Of a stretch of DNA of 64,000 nt, positions 50,434-59,852 are shown piece by piece; position 1 is the first letter of the stretch; the number at the start of each line of letters is the position of its first letter. The position numbers were made by a program, and so were the translations under genes. Below the pieces are notes generated by a model. That model searched no databases and was not told the origin of the DNA. It saw nothing but the letters and a program-made list of their open reading frames with translations. Source of the stretch: Lysinibacillus_B sp050613145 (lineage in GTDB: Bacteria; Bacillota; Bacilli; Bacillales_A; Planococcaceae). Location: NCBI RefSeq assembly GCF_050613145.1, contig NZ_CP192507.1:1426001-1490000 (forward strand), in the 5' to 3' direction.

Positions 50434-51519
50434 ATGAGTAACTTAAAGCGTACACCGTTATTTGATGCTTACAGTAAATACGGTGGAAAAACAATTGATT
50501 TTGGCGGCTGGGAATTACCTGTACAGTTTTCTTCAATTAAAGAGGAGCATGATGCGGTACGTAACCGCGCTGGGTTGTTTGATGTATCGCATATGGGAGA
50601 GATTTTTGTAGAAGGACCAGATGCACAAGCCTTTTTACAAAAACTATTATCAAACGATATTTCAAAAATTCAAATTGGTGGAGCGCAGTATAGTGCAATG
50701 TGTTATGAATCTGGTGGCGTTGTCGATGATTTATTAACATATCGTTTAGATGAAAATCGTTATCTGTTATGTGTCAATGCAGCAAACATCGAAAAGGATT
50801 ATGACTGGATGGTAGCGCAACAATTTGGCGATGTTACCATTACAAATCAATCTAATAGCTATGCACAAATTGCGTTACAAGGTCCTTTAGCAGAGGAAGT
50901 ATTACAACAATTAACGTCAGAAAACTTAAGCGATATCAAATATTTTAAGTTTAAAGAAAATGTTGAAATTACAGGTCACCCAGTGCTTGTATCACGTAGT
51001 GGCTATACAGGAGAAGATGGCTTTGAACTATACGGTACGCCTGAAGCTATTATTGCTTTGTGGGATAAAATTTTAGCAGATGAGCGCGTTGTACCAGCAG
51101 GACTAGGGGCGCGTGATACACTGCGTTTTGAGACGTGTTTACCGCTTTACGGACAGGAATTGTCAAAGGATATTTCGCCACTTGAAGCAGGGATTGGCTT
51201 TGCAGTGAAGCTAAATACGGATTTCATTGGACGAGATGCGCTTGCAAAACAAAAAGAAGAAGGTTTATCTCGTAAAGTAGTCGGAATTGAAATGGTTGGT
51301 AAGGGGATTCCACGTCATGGCTATAAGGTATTGAAAGACGGAACGGAAATTGGTGAAGTGACAACAGGAACACAATCACCGATGACCAAACGTAATATCG
51401 GTCTAGCATTAATAGACACAAAATTCACTGAAATCGGCACAGCATTAGAAATCGAAATTCGCGGCAAATTAGTTCCAGCAGTTGTGGTTGAAACACCGTT
51501 TTATAAACGAACAAAATAA
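50434..51519 (+). CDS. gcvT: Glycine cleavage system T protein (aminomethyltransferase)
   Basis: Transfers the methylene unit from the H protein to tetrahydrofolate. 361 residues: FDAYSKYGGKTIDFGGWELPVQ near residue 10, FDVSHMGEI near 48, SRSGYTGEDGFELY near 190 and GLGARDTLRFE near 225. The start ATG 50434 follows CAGGAGGG; a long in-frame upstream stretch lacks a ribosome site. Controlled by the glycine riboswitch. Confidence 0.97.
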   Translation: MSNLKRTPLFDAYSKYGGKTIDFGGWELPVQFSSIKEEHDAVRNRAGLFDVSHMGEIFVEGPDAQAFLQKLLSNDISKIQIGGAQYSAMCYESGGVVDDLLTYRLDENRYLLCVNAANIEKDYDWMVAQQFGDVTITNQSNSYAQIALQGPLAEEVLQQLTSENLSDIKYFKFKENVEITGHPVLVSRSGYTGEDGFELYGTPEAIIALWDKILADERVVPAGLGARDTLRFETCLPLYGQELSKDISPLEAGIGFAVKLNTDFIGRDALAKQKEEGLSRKVVGIEMVGKGIPRHGYKVLKDGTEIGEVTTGTQSPMTKRNIGLALIDTKFTEIGTALEIEIRGKLVPAVVVETPFYKRTK

Positions 51520-51537
51520 TTGAAAAGAGGGTCAAAC

Positions 51538-52881
51538 ATGAAACATCGTTATTTACCAATGACGGAACAAGATCAAAAAGAAATGTTAGAAACGATTGGC
51601 GTTTCTTCGATCGATGAGCTATTTTCTGATATTCCAGAAAAAGTGCGCTTCCAAGGGCTTTATAATATTAAAGAGGCAAAATCTGAAGCCGCTTTAATGA
51701 AAGAGTTATCGCAGCTTGCGGCTAAAAATGCAGATACGGCAAGTAACGTATCCTTCTTAGGTGCAGGTGTTTACAACCACTATAAACCAGTTATCGTAGA
51801 CCATGTCATTTCTCGTTCAGAGTTTTATACAGCGTATACACCATATCAACCAGAAATTTCACAAGGGGAGCTACAAGCTATTTTCGAGTTCCAAACAATG
51901 ATTGCAGAGCTTACAGGTATGGACCTTGCGAACTCTTCTATGTATGATGGCGGTACAGCTTTAGCGGAAGCGGGTATGCTTGCTGCTGGCCATACAAAAC
52001 GTAAAAAAATTCTTGTCTCTGGTGCTGTTCATCCAGAATATAAAGATGTTGTGACAACATATGCAGACGGTCAATCAATAGAAGTAGTTACTGTGCCGAC
52101 AAAAGACGGTGTAACGGATATGGAAGCATTAAAAGGGTTAGTAGATGAACAAACGGCTGCTGTCATTGTGCAATATCCTAACTTCTTCGGTCAAATCGAA
52201 GATATTCAAAAAATTGGTAACATTACGCACGAACAAAAAGCGTTAATGGTTGTGTCAGCAAACCCATTATCTCTTGGCGTACTTACACCTCCAGGAAAAC
52301 TAGGTGCAGATATTGTAACAGGAGATGCACAAGTATTCGGTATTGCCGAAGCGTTCGGCGGCCCACACTGTGGTTTCTTTGCCGTCACAACAAAATTAAT
52401 GCGTAAAGTGCCAGGGCGTCTTGTAGGTGAAACAGTCGATCAAGAAGGACGTCGCGGCTACGTACTTACATTACAAGCACGTGAGCAACATATCCGTCGT
52501 GACAAAGCGACGTCTAATATTTGTTCAAACCAAGCGTTACTTGCGCTTGCTGCATCTGTAGCCATGACAGCACTTGGGAAGCAAGGCGTACAAGAAATGG
52601 CGAAGCAGAATATTGTGAAAACACGTTATGCGAAAAATGCGTTTGAAGCAGCGGGCTTTACTGTACCATTCCAAGGGGCACACTTTAACGAAATCGTTGT
52701 TAAAACAAATAAATGTGTGACAGAAATCAACAAAGGCTTAATCGACAAAGGTATTATCGGTGGCTTTGATTTAGGTCGCGTATATCCAGAGCTTAAGCAT
52801 CATGCATTAATCGCTGTAACTGAACTACGCACAAAAGAAGAAATTGATGCGTTAGTAGCGGAAATGGGGGCATTACAATGA
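51538..52881 (+). CDS. gcvPA: Glycine dehydrogenase (decarboxylating) subunit 1
   Basis: N-terminal half of P protein, 447 residues; it works as a heterodimer with GcvPB. Landmarks are FLGAGVYNHY near 72, PYQPEISQGELQAIFEFQTM near 102 and SNICSNQALLAL near 327. The start ATG 51538 follows AAAAGAGGG. It overlaps gcvPB by 4 bp. Confidence 0.96.
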   Translation: MKHRYLPMTEQDQKEMLETIGVSSIDELFSDIPEKVRFQGLYNIKEAKSEAALMKELSQLAAKNADTASNVSFLGAGVYNHYKPVIVDHVISRSEFYTAYTPYQPEISQGELQAIFEFQTMIAELTGMDLANSSMYDGGTALAEAGMLAAGHTKRKKILVSGAVHPEYKDVVTTYADGQSIEVVTVPTKDGVTDMEALKGLVDEQTAAVIVQYPNFFGQIEDIQKIGNITHEQKALMVVSANPLSLGVLTPPGKLGADIVTGDAQVFGIAEAFGGPHCGFFAVTTKLMRKVPGRLVGETVDQEGRRGYVLTLQAREQHIRRDKATSNICSNQALLALAASVAMTALGKQGVQEMAKQNIVKTRYAKNAFEAAGFTVPFQGAHFNEIVVKTNKCVTEINKGLIDKGIIGGFDLGRVYPELKHHALIAVTELRTKEEIDALVAEMGALQ

Positions 52882-54341
52882 GTCACGAAAACCAACCATT
52901 AATTTTTGAATTAACGAAAGAAGGTCGCGTAGGCTATGCACTAGAGCCTTTAGATGTACCTGATGTTGATCTTGCTGAATTATTACCAGCGGGCTATGTT
53001 CGTGAAGAAGCAGCAGAATTACCAGAAGTAGCAGAGCTAGATATTATGCGCCATTATACAGCGCTTTCTCGTCGTAACCACGGGGTGGATTCAGGTTTCT
53101 ATCCACTTGGCTCTTGTACGATGAAATATAATCCAAAAATTAATGAAACTGTAGCACGTTTCTCAGGTTTTGCGAATGTGCATCCATTACAAGATGAAGA
53201 AACAGCACAAGGTGCAATGGAGCTTTTATACGATTTACAAACATCGCTTGTTGAAATTACAGGGATGGATGAAGTAACGTTGCAACCGGCAGCTGGTGCA
53301 CATGGTGAATGGACAGCGCTTATGATGATTCGTGCATTCCACGAAGCAAATGGTGAAGGTCATCGTAATAAGGTTATCGTACCAGACTCAGCGCACGGCA
53401 CAAACCCAGCATCTGCTACAGTAGCAGGCTTTGAAACCATTACAGTTCAGTCGAATGAAGATGGCTTAGTGGACTTAGAGGATTTACGTCGTGTTGTAGG
53501 TCCTGATACAGCAGCACTTATGTTAACAAATCCTAATACACTGGGCTTATTTGAAGAAAATATTTTAGAAATGGCTAATATTATTCATGAAGTTGGCGGT
53601 AAAGTGTATTATGATGGCGCGAACTTAAACGCGGTAATGTCGAAAGCACGTCCTGGCGATATGGGCTTTGACTGTGTACACTTAAATTTACACAAAACAT
53701 TCACAGGTCCACACGGTGGTGGTGGCCCAGGTTCTGGTCCAGTAGGGGTGAAAGCCGATTTAATTCCGTTCTTACCAAAACCGGTACTTGTGAAAACAGA
53801 AGAAGGGAAATTCCACTTCGATTACAATCGTCCGCAATCAATCGGTCGCGTGAAGCCTTACTACGGTAACTTTGGAATTAACGTGCGTGCATACACGTAT
53901 ATTCGTACAATGGGTCCAGATGGCTTAAAGAAAGTAACAGAATATGCGGTATTAAATGCAAACTATATGATGCGTCGTTTAGAAGCATATTATGATTTAC
54001 CATATAATCGTCACTGTAAACACGAGTTTGTGTTATCAGGTCGTCGTCAGAAAAAGCTTGGTGTGCGCACATTAGATATTGCAAAACGTCTGCTTGATTT
54101 TGGCTATCATCCACCAACAGTGTACTTCCCGTTAAATGTAGAGGAAGGCATTATGATTGAGCCAACTGAAACGGAATCAAAGGAAACGCTAGATGCATTT
54201 TGTGATGCGATGATTCAAATTGCACGTGAGGCAGAAGAGAATCCAGAAATCGTTCAAGAAGCACCACATACGACAGTTGTATCACGTCTTGATGAGACGC
54301 GTGCAGCACGTACACCAGTACTTCGTTATACAAAGCAATAA
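52878..54341 (+). CDS. gcvPB: Glycine dehydrogenase (decarboxylating) subunit 2
   Basis: PLP-bearing half of P protein, 487 residues. The PLP lysine is in LNLHKTFTGPHGGGGPG near residue 275, with SAHGTNPASA near 173 and YPLGSCTMKYNPK near 75. It decarboxylates glycine and passes aminomethyl to the lipoylated H protein. The H protein gene is not in the window. A terminator follows. Confidence 0.96.
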   Translation: MSHENQPLIFELTKEGRVGYALEPLDVPDVDLAELLPAGYVREEAAELPEVAELDIMRHYTALSRRNHGVDSGFYPLGSCTMKYNPKINETVARFSGFANVHPLQDEETAQGAMELLYDLQTSLVEITGMDEVTLQPAAGAHGEWTALMMIRAFHEANGEGHRNKVIVPDSAHGTNPASATVAGFETITVQSNEDGLVDLEDLRRVVGPDTAALMLTNPNTLGLFEENILEMANIIHEVGGKVYYDGANLNAVMSKARPGDMGFDCVHLNLHKTFTGPHGGGGPGSGPVGVKADLIPFLPKPVLVKTEEGKFHFDYNRPQSIGRVKPYYGNFGINVRAYTYIRTMGPDGLKKVTEYAVLNANYMMRRLEAYYDLPYNRHCKHEFVLSGRRQKKLGVRTLDIAKRLLDFGYHPPTVYFPLNVEEGIMIEPTETESKETLDAFCDAMIQIAREAEENPEIVQEAPHTTVVSRLDETRAARTPVLRYTKQ

Positions 54342-54348
54342 TGCCAAT

Positions 54349-54383
54349 AAACCGCACAGATTACTCTGTGCGGTTTCTCTTTA
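54349..54383 (+). terminator. gcv operon terminator
   Basis: Perfect stem AAACCGCACAGA with complement around TTAC, then CTCTTTATT. Confidence 0.85.
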
Positions 54384-54635
54384 TTGTTGGATAGGATATA
54401 AGTATTATGGATATCTACATAAGAAAAGACATCAACTTGCACCCTCATAGTGCGAGTTGTATTTTTTATTACCGATTTTTATGTAGGTTGTTCGACCTCT
54501 TACGCCTTATCTATATAATAGGAAGAAACTCAAATATAAAAAAGTTTTAAACTAAAATTACATAATTACTTTTCGTATTTTTTGTACCAATGTACTTGTT
54601 TACATGTTAAAATTGCTTGTTCCTATAAAATAAGA
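54384..54635. other. Gene-free stretch
   Basis: About 250 bp of AT-rich DNA between the gcv terminator and the terminator of the rhodanese gene. No convincing frame, promoter or structure was seen. Confidence 0.6.
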
Positions 54636-54660
54636 AAGCCCCCAAAATTGGGAGCTTAGG
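54636..54660 (-). terminator. yqhL terminator
   Basis: Stem AAGC-CCCCAA / TTGGGAGCTT on the minus strand with short T run, directly after the rhodanese gene. Confidence 0.65.
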
Positions 54661-54661
54661 A

Positions 54662-55048
54662 TTATGCTTTAGATTTGACTTTACCAGTCCAAGTTTTGAA
54701 ACCACCTTGTAATTGGTAAATTTGATTACAGCCTTTTTTCTTTAGCATTAAAGCAGCACGTGCACTTCGACCTGTATTTTGGCAGTATAAATATACTGGT
54801 AAGTCTGATCGAATTTCTTTATGACGTTGGTTTAGTTGCGTCATCGGAATGTTACGCGCACCTAGGATATGCCCTGCTTCAAATTCTTTTGGATCACGCA
54901 GGTCAATCAGTTGTGCTTTACGATAGCCTTGTATAAACTGTTCTTGTGTTAAATTTGTTACGGCCTTTTTCAAACGGAATGAATTAATCAGTACGTAAGC
55001 AATGATCACACCTAGGATAATGGCGATTGTAATAAATACTTGTTGCAC
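54662..55048 (-). CDS. yqhL: Membrane-anchored rhodanese-like protein (YqhL)
   Basis: A 128-residue protein: one N-terminal membrane helix (VFITIAIILGVIIAYVLI), then a rhodanese domain with LIDLRDPKEFEAGHI near 50 and the active-site cysteine in YLYCQNTGRSA near 88. Sulfurtransferase partner unknown. Same place as B. subtilis YqhL, between gcv and lipM. Confidence 0.9.
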   Translation of the reverse strand: MQQVFITIAIILGVIIAYVLINSFRLKKAVTNLTQEQFIQGYRKAQLIDLRDPKEFEAGHILGARNIPMTQLNQRHKEIRSDLPVYLYCQNTGRSARAALMLKKKGCNQIYQLQGGFKTWTGKVKSKA

Positions 55049-55144
55049 GTTAAAATTTCTCCTTTCTATCTATCAGATATATTATAAAAGAGAACGGGGC
55101 ATACGTCGAGTAAGTTTACTAAATACTTTCATGGAGGCATTGTT

Positions 55145-55975
55145 ATGAAACAATGGTATTTTATTAATTCGGGACCTTGTCGTCCATCATTTAATATGGC
55201 GCTAGATGAAGCGTTATTAAATTGGCACAGTGAGAAGTTGATTCCACCGGTTATTCGCTTTTATGAATGGAATCCGGCAACATTGTCGATTGGGTATTTC
55301 CAACGTGTACATAAAGATATTGAGATGGATGAAGTACATCGTCAAGGGCTAGGTTTTGTCAGAAGACCAACTGGGGGACGTGCAGTACTACATGAACATG
55401 AGTTGACATACTCGATTATTGTCGAAGAAGATTATCCGAATATGCCGAAAACGGTCACAGAAGCGTATCGCGTATTAAGTGAAGGGATATTGGGAGGATT
55501 TAAAAATCTCGGTTTAGATGCGTATTTTAGTGTGCCAGATACAAAAGAAAAGCAACAAGATTTAAAAAACCCGAAAAGTGCGGTTTGTTTCGACGCACCA
55601 AGTTGGTATGAACTTGTCGTAGAAGGGAAAAAAGTAGCGGGAAGTGCACAAACCCGTCAAAAAGGTGTTATTTTACAGCATGGCGCGATTTTGCTCGATT
55701 TAGATGAAGAGAAGTTATTATCTGTGTTTAAATTTTCAAGCGAAGCAATACGTGAAAAAATGCGTGTAAAGCTTCCTGAGAAGGCAGTGGCGATCAATGG
55801 GTTAGTAGACAAGCCATTTACAGTAGAACAGTGTATAGTAGCCTTTAAGCAAGGTTTTCAAGACGCATTAGAAATCGAGCTAATCCCTTATGAATTAACA
55901 CCTGAGCAATTAGCATACGTAGAACAGTTGGAAAAGGAAAAATATGCAAACGATGAATGGAACTTTAGAAAGTAG
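55145..55975 (+). CDS. lipM: Octanoyl-[GcvH]:protein N-octanoyltransferase LipM
   Basis: Moves octanoate from acyl carrier protein to GcvH for lipoate synthesis. 276 residues of the biotin/lipoate ligase fold: GRRPTGGRAVLHEHELTYS-like segment (RRPTGGRAVLHEHE) near 72, the catalytic cysteine in SAVCFDAPSWYEL near 150, and GKKVAGSAQTR with the lysine near 167. ATGGAGG precedes the start. Its position near gcv fits its GcvH substrate. Confidence 0.92.
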   Translation: MKQWYFINSGPCRPSFNMALDEALLNWHSEKLIPPVIRFYEWNPATLSIGYFQRVHKDIEMDEVHRQGLGFVRRPTGGRAVLHEHELTYSIIVEEDYPNMPKTVTEAYRVLSEGILGGFKNLGLDAYFSVPDTKEKQQDLKNPKSAVCFDAPSWYELVVEGKKVAGSAQTRQKGVILQHGAILLDLDEEKLLSVFKFSSEAIREKMRVKLPEKAVAINGLVDKPFTVEQCIVAFKQGFQDALEIELIPYELTPEQLAYVEQLEKEKYANDEWNFRK

Positions 55976-56104
55976 AACGTTTGTTTGAAAAAAATTTCCT
56001 TGTACAAAACGTTGATATAAGCGGGTTTAACATAAAATAAAAAAAATCAAGCCCTTGTTTGAAAAATAATTCTGTAGTAATCTTTTCTAAGTGCATAAAA
56101 TACA

Positions 56105-56152
56105 ACCATATATATAGAAGTGAACATTCAAATCAAACACAATATCTTGTGT
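56105..56152 (+). promoter_or_regulatory. NrdR-type boxes upstream of nrdJ
   Basis: ACACAATATCTTGTGT at 56137-56152 closely fits the NrdR palindrome (ACACWATATATWGTGT as I recall it). A weaker match with the ATATAT core lies at 56105-56120, 32 bp upstream, the usual three-turn spacing. NrdR would repress the reductase when dATP is high. Confidence 0.7.
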
Positions 56153-56226
56153 TTGGTTTGTATTTTTTGTTATGGATAGGTATGATTATGGAAAAGATTT
56201 AAAACAACTAAAGAGGGGGCTCGTTG

Positions 56227-58176
56227 ATGGAAAGTGTGTTAGAGCAAACCATCCAAGTAGATCAGCTCAACAAAGATATTGAGCAATTCCCGCAAGTGCA
56301 TCCGATTACACCGGACATGCATATTACGCATAAAGGTGTATCGCGTCTTGTGATGATTGACCGTTATTCTTTTAAGGATACGGAAAAGAAAACGTTAAAG
56401 TCAGGCGATTTTGTTGTGTTAACTGTCAAAGAAGACCCAAAATTTCCGGCACGTGGACTTGGAATCGTTCAATCCATTAATACTGAAACAAAAACAGCAG
56501 ATATCTTAATCGAGGAAGATTTCCGTCATGTACTAGAAGACGAAAAAGAACAATCAACAGGAATCATTACTCGTTCATTGGATATTATTGAAAAGCCGCT
56601 TGAAATTTATTATGAACAAATTGCAAAGCGTAATGCGACAGGTTTAGCGGCTGTTGAAAAAACGGCAGAACTGCGCCAAGAATGGTTTGAAAAGTTTTAT
56701 GAACAGCTCGTAAGCTTAAAATTCATTCCTGCAGGGCGTGTTATTTACGGAGCAGGTTCGCAAACGGATGTCACGTTCTTTAACTGTTATGTAATGCCAT
56801 TTGTGGCAGACTCACGTGAAGGGATTAGTGATCACCGCAAGCAAGTAATGGAAATTATGAGCCGCGGAGGTGGTGTAGGGACAAATGGTTCAACACTTCG
56901 TCCACGCAACACATTAGCGCGCGGTGTTAACGGTAAATCAAGTGGTTCTGTCAGTTGGCTTGATGATATTGCCAAACTGACGCATCTTGTTGAGCAAGGC
57001 GGCTCTCGTCGTGGTGCCCAGATGATTATGTTAGCAGATTGGCATCCAGATATCGTAGAATTCATTATTTCAAAAATGCAAAACCCACGCATTCTTCGTT
57101 ACTTAATGGAAAATACGACGGACGAGTCCATCATTCGTCTAGCAAAAGAAAAATTAAAATTCAAGCCTTTATCGCCACAAGACGAAGCGATGTATCAAGG
57201 GATTGTGAATTATAAAAATATCCAAGGTTTAGGTGGCTTTAACGATGCGATCATTCGTGAGGCAGAAGCAAAGTTACGTGATGGTGGGACATACTCTGTT
57301 CATAATTCAGAATTCCTAACAGGTGCCAATATTTCTGTCACATTAACAAATGAATTTATGCATGCTGTTGAAAATGACTTAGACTTTGAATTACGTTTCC
57401 CGGATGTAGCGAACTATACACCGCAAGAAATGGCCATTTATAATGAAGAATGGCACAAAGTTGGCGATGTACGTGAGTGGGAAAAACGCGGTTATGGCGT
57501 TCGCGTATACCGTAAAATTAAGGCTCGTGAGTTATGGAACTTAATTAATATTTGTGCAACATACGCGGCAGAGCCAGGTATTTTCTTCATCGATAATGCA
57601 AATGAAATGACAAATGCCAAAGCATATGGTCAACAAGTTGTAGCGACAAATCCGTGTGGTGAGCAACCGCTTGCACCATATTCAGTATGTAACTTAGCAG
57701 CTGTAAACTTAGCTCAGTTTGCAGTGAAAGATTCAAAATCAGTAGATTACGACGCATTACGCCAAACAGTGAAGGTAGGCGTACGTATGCAAGATAACGT
57801 AATCGATGCAACGCCGTACTTCTTAGAAGAAAACCGTAAGCAAGCACTTGGTGAGCGCCGTGTTGGACTTGGTGTTATGGGTCTAGCAGACTTACTTATT
57901 TACTGTGAAAAGGAATACGGTTCAGAAGAAGGGAATCAGCTTGTCGATGAGATTTTCAAGACGATTGCCGTTGCAGCATATGAAGCATCCATCGAACTTG
58001 GGCAAGAGCGTGGCAGCTTCCCGTTCTTACAAGGCGAAACAGAAGAAGAAACAAAACGTTTACGTGAAGCATTTATTCATACAGGCTTTATGGAGAAGAT
58101 GCCGGATCATATTCGCCAAGGCGTATTAGCGAATGGTATCCGCAACTCGCATTTACTAACTGTTGCACCTACGGGT
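56227..58176 (+). CDS. nrdJ: Vitamin B12-dependent ribonucleotide reductase, exon 1
   Basis: Class II reductase that makes deoxynucleotides using adenosylcobalamin. This exon gives 650 residues: an N-terminal region, FIPAGRVIYGAGS near 177, FFNCYVMP with the first active cysteine near 195, SRGGGVGTNGSTLRP near 220, NPCGEQPLAPYSVCNLAAV near 478 (radical Cys and Glu), and NSHLLTVAPTG at the end. The frame would stop in the intron at 58215. The start ATG 56227 is seven bases after AGAGGGGG. Joining to exon 2 restores APTG-STGTMVGVATGLEP, the uninterrupted family sequence. Confidence 0.95.
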
Positions 58177-58531
58177 AAAATTGTTGCCCCCTACATTTGT
58201 GAAAATGTAGCGTAAACTTGGCTATATGCGGGAAACTCTGGCGTATCTTTTACTACCTAGCTTTGCCAACTATCAAACGGTAAAAATGTAAAAGTGTTGG
58301 TTTTTAACCTACCAGACAATCCGCAGGGAAGTCGTGGCTGACCCCTCAACGACTACATGCCGAGCAACCATTTCAACCTTGGAACATCAGTTCTTGTTTT
58401 ATAATTAAATAAAACAAGTTGGGGATGATTCAAATGAAAAAATGGTTGATGATATAGTCTGACCCATATGGCGACATATGGAACGGGTACTAATAATCCC
58501 GTCCTCTAGTATATAGAGAGTAACAATTGTG
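58177..58531 (+). ncRNA. Group I self-splicing intron in nrdJ (no homing endonuclease)
   Basis: The 355-nt insert has the P/Q/R/S core: TGCGGGAAACTC (58227-58238), AATCCGCAGGGAA (58318-58330), CAACGACTACATGC (58347-58360) and GATATAGTCTGA (58451-58462). P7 forms from GACTA 58351-58355 and TAGTC 58455-58459. P1 pairs exon GGGT (58173-58176) with GCCC (58186-58189), giving the U-G at the splice site. P10 can pair exon-2 AGCA with TGTT (58182-58185). P2 is CTACATT/AATGTAG. CATATG-GCGA-CATATG caps a P9-type stem. The intron ends in G 58531. Only a 7-codon frame lies inside. Confidence 0.93.
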
Positions 58532-59152
58532 AGCACAGGTACAATGGTAGGCGTTGCTACAGGGCTTGAACCATACTTCAGTTTCACATATTACCGCTCA
58601 GGACGCCTTGGGAAATTCATCGAGGTAAAAGCGGAAATTGTACAAGAGTACTTAGCAGCAAATCCAGGTGTAGATGAAAATAATTTACCGCATTGGTTCA
58701 TATCTTCTATGCAATTAACACCAGAAGCACATGCAGATGTACAATGTATTATTCAAAACTGGATTGACTCATCGATTTCGAAAACAGTAAATGCACCAAA
58801 AGGTTATACAGTGGAGCAAGTAGAACAAGTGTATGAACGTCTATATCGCGGTGGTGCAAAAGGTGGCACAGTATACGTTGATGGAAGTCGTGATACACAA
58901 GTTTTAACGCTGAAAGCAGAGGAATCTCATACAGATGAGCAACTAGAGTTTGAAGAGTTAAAACAACAAGAAGAAGTAGTAAAACGTGCAGTTGTATTAG
59001 TTGATACAATTAAGCCGTTAACTCAAACAGATGTAACAATCGGTTCGGAAGTAGGAAACACTTGCCCAGTTTGTCGTCAAGGTACGGTAGAAGAAATGGG
59101 CGGCTGTAACACATGTACAAACTGCGGTGCACAGCTAAAATGTGGTTTATAA
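58532..59152 (+). CDS. nrdJ: Vitamin B12-dependent ribonucleotide reductase, exon 2
   Basis: This exon adds 206 residues in frame with exon 1 (total about 856). It begins STGTMVGVATGLEPYFSFTY, part of the barrel strand that follows APTG, and ends with a zinc-ribbon-like tail TCPVCRQGTVEEMGGCNTCTNCG. The tail probably carries redox or metal-binding cysteines used in re-reduction of the active site. A GTG at 58529 in the last intron codon could be mistaken for a start of a separate gene. Confidence 0.93.
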   Translation, partial: STGTMVGVATGLEPYFSFTYYRSGRLGKFIEVKAEIVQEYLAANPGVDENNLPHWFISSMQLTPEAHADVQCIIQNWIDSSISKTVNAPKGYTVEQVEQVYERLYRGGAKGGTVYVDGSRDTQVLTLKAEESHTDEQLEFEELKQQEEVVKRAVVLVDTIKPLTQTDVTIGSEVGNTCPVCRQGTVEEMGGCNTCTNCGAQLKCGL

Positions 59153-59195
59153 TAGAAAAAAATGGCTAGTTGTTGTGACTTTGAAATAAAGTCAC

Positions 59196-59240
59196 GAAAA
59201 ACACTCCTTTGGATATGATTTCAAAGGAGTGTTTTTTATT
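59196..59240 (+). terminator. nrdJ terminator
   Basis: Stem AAAAACACTCCTTTG with complement around GATATGATT, followed by T residues. Confidence 0.9.
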
Positions 59241-59345
59241 TTGTGAAAAAATTTGAAAAAATTGTATACTTTTTTCTTTTACAATTGTTATATAGGTGAG
59301 TGATCACTACGAACTAAAAATGGATATTTAAAAGTTGGTGAGGTT

Positions 59346-59852
59346 TTGAATAATGGATGGGAGCAACTACTTCTTGAACATGCAAAAGTTGTATTTAAAT
59401 ATTTGATCAAAATCGGGGCTACGAAAGAAGACGCCGAAGATATTACGCAAGAAATGATTATAAAAACAATGGAATGTATTCAACAAATTGAACCAGAGAA
59501 AATGCGGGCGTGGATGTTTAAGGTAGCGATTCATCGCTATTATTCTCTTTATAACAAAAATAAATCTATTGTCACGTTAAATCATGATGATTTGGAACGT
59601 TTAAAAACAATTTTTGAACATGTAGAGAGCCATTTATTGATGAAAGAGCAGGCAAATGAATTGGTAGAAGCATTGCAGGGACTTCAGCCCAAGTTTCAAC
59701 AACTGCTCATTTTAAAGTATTACATGGAGCTGTCGTATAAAGAAATCAGTGAGATTTTAGACGTAAAAGAAACGCTCGTGAAGACATATTTACAACGTGC
59801 GCGCAAAAGTTTTAAAAAGATTTGGGAGGACAAAGGGTATGAGCAACGATAA
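59346..59852 (+). CDS. ECF-type RNA polymerase sigma factor
   Basis: A 168-residue sigma factor: region 2 (ATKEDAEDITQEMIIKTMECI) at 25-45 and region 4 (LQPKFQQLLILKYYMELSYKEISEILDVKETLVKTYLQRA in part) at 110-155. The start codon is TTG 59346, seven bases after GGTGAGG. The following gene overlaps by 14 bp and encodes a Sigma_reg-type protein. The pair resembles B. subtilis ECF sigma/anti-sigma modules. Confidence 0.88.
   Translation: MNNGWEQLLLEHAKVVFKYLIKIGATKEDAEDITQEMIIKTMECIQQIEPEKMRAWMFKVAIHRYYSLYNKNKSIVTLNHDDLERLKTIFEHVESHLLMKEQANELVEALQGLQPKFQQLLILKYYMELSYKEISEILDVKETLVKTYLQRARKSFKKIWEDKGYEQR

Noticed and set aside
58529..59152. Separate gene starting at GTG 58529
   Set aside because: The protein begins in the middle of the reductase fold; the intron core and exact frame join show it is exon 2 of nrdJ.
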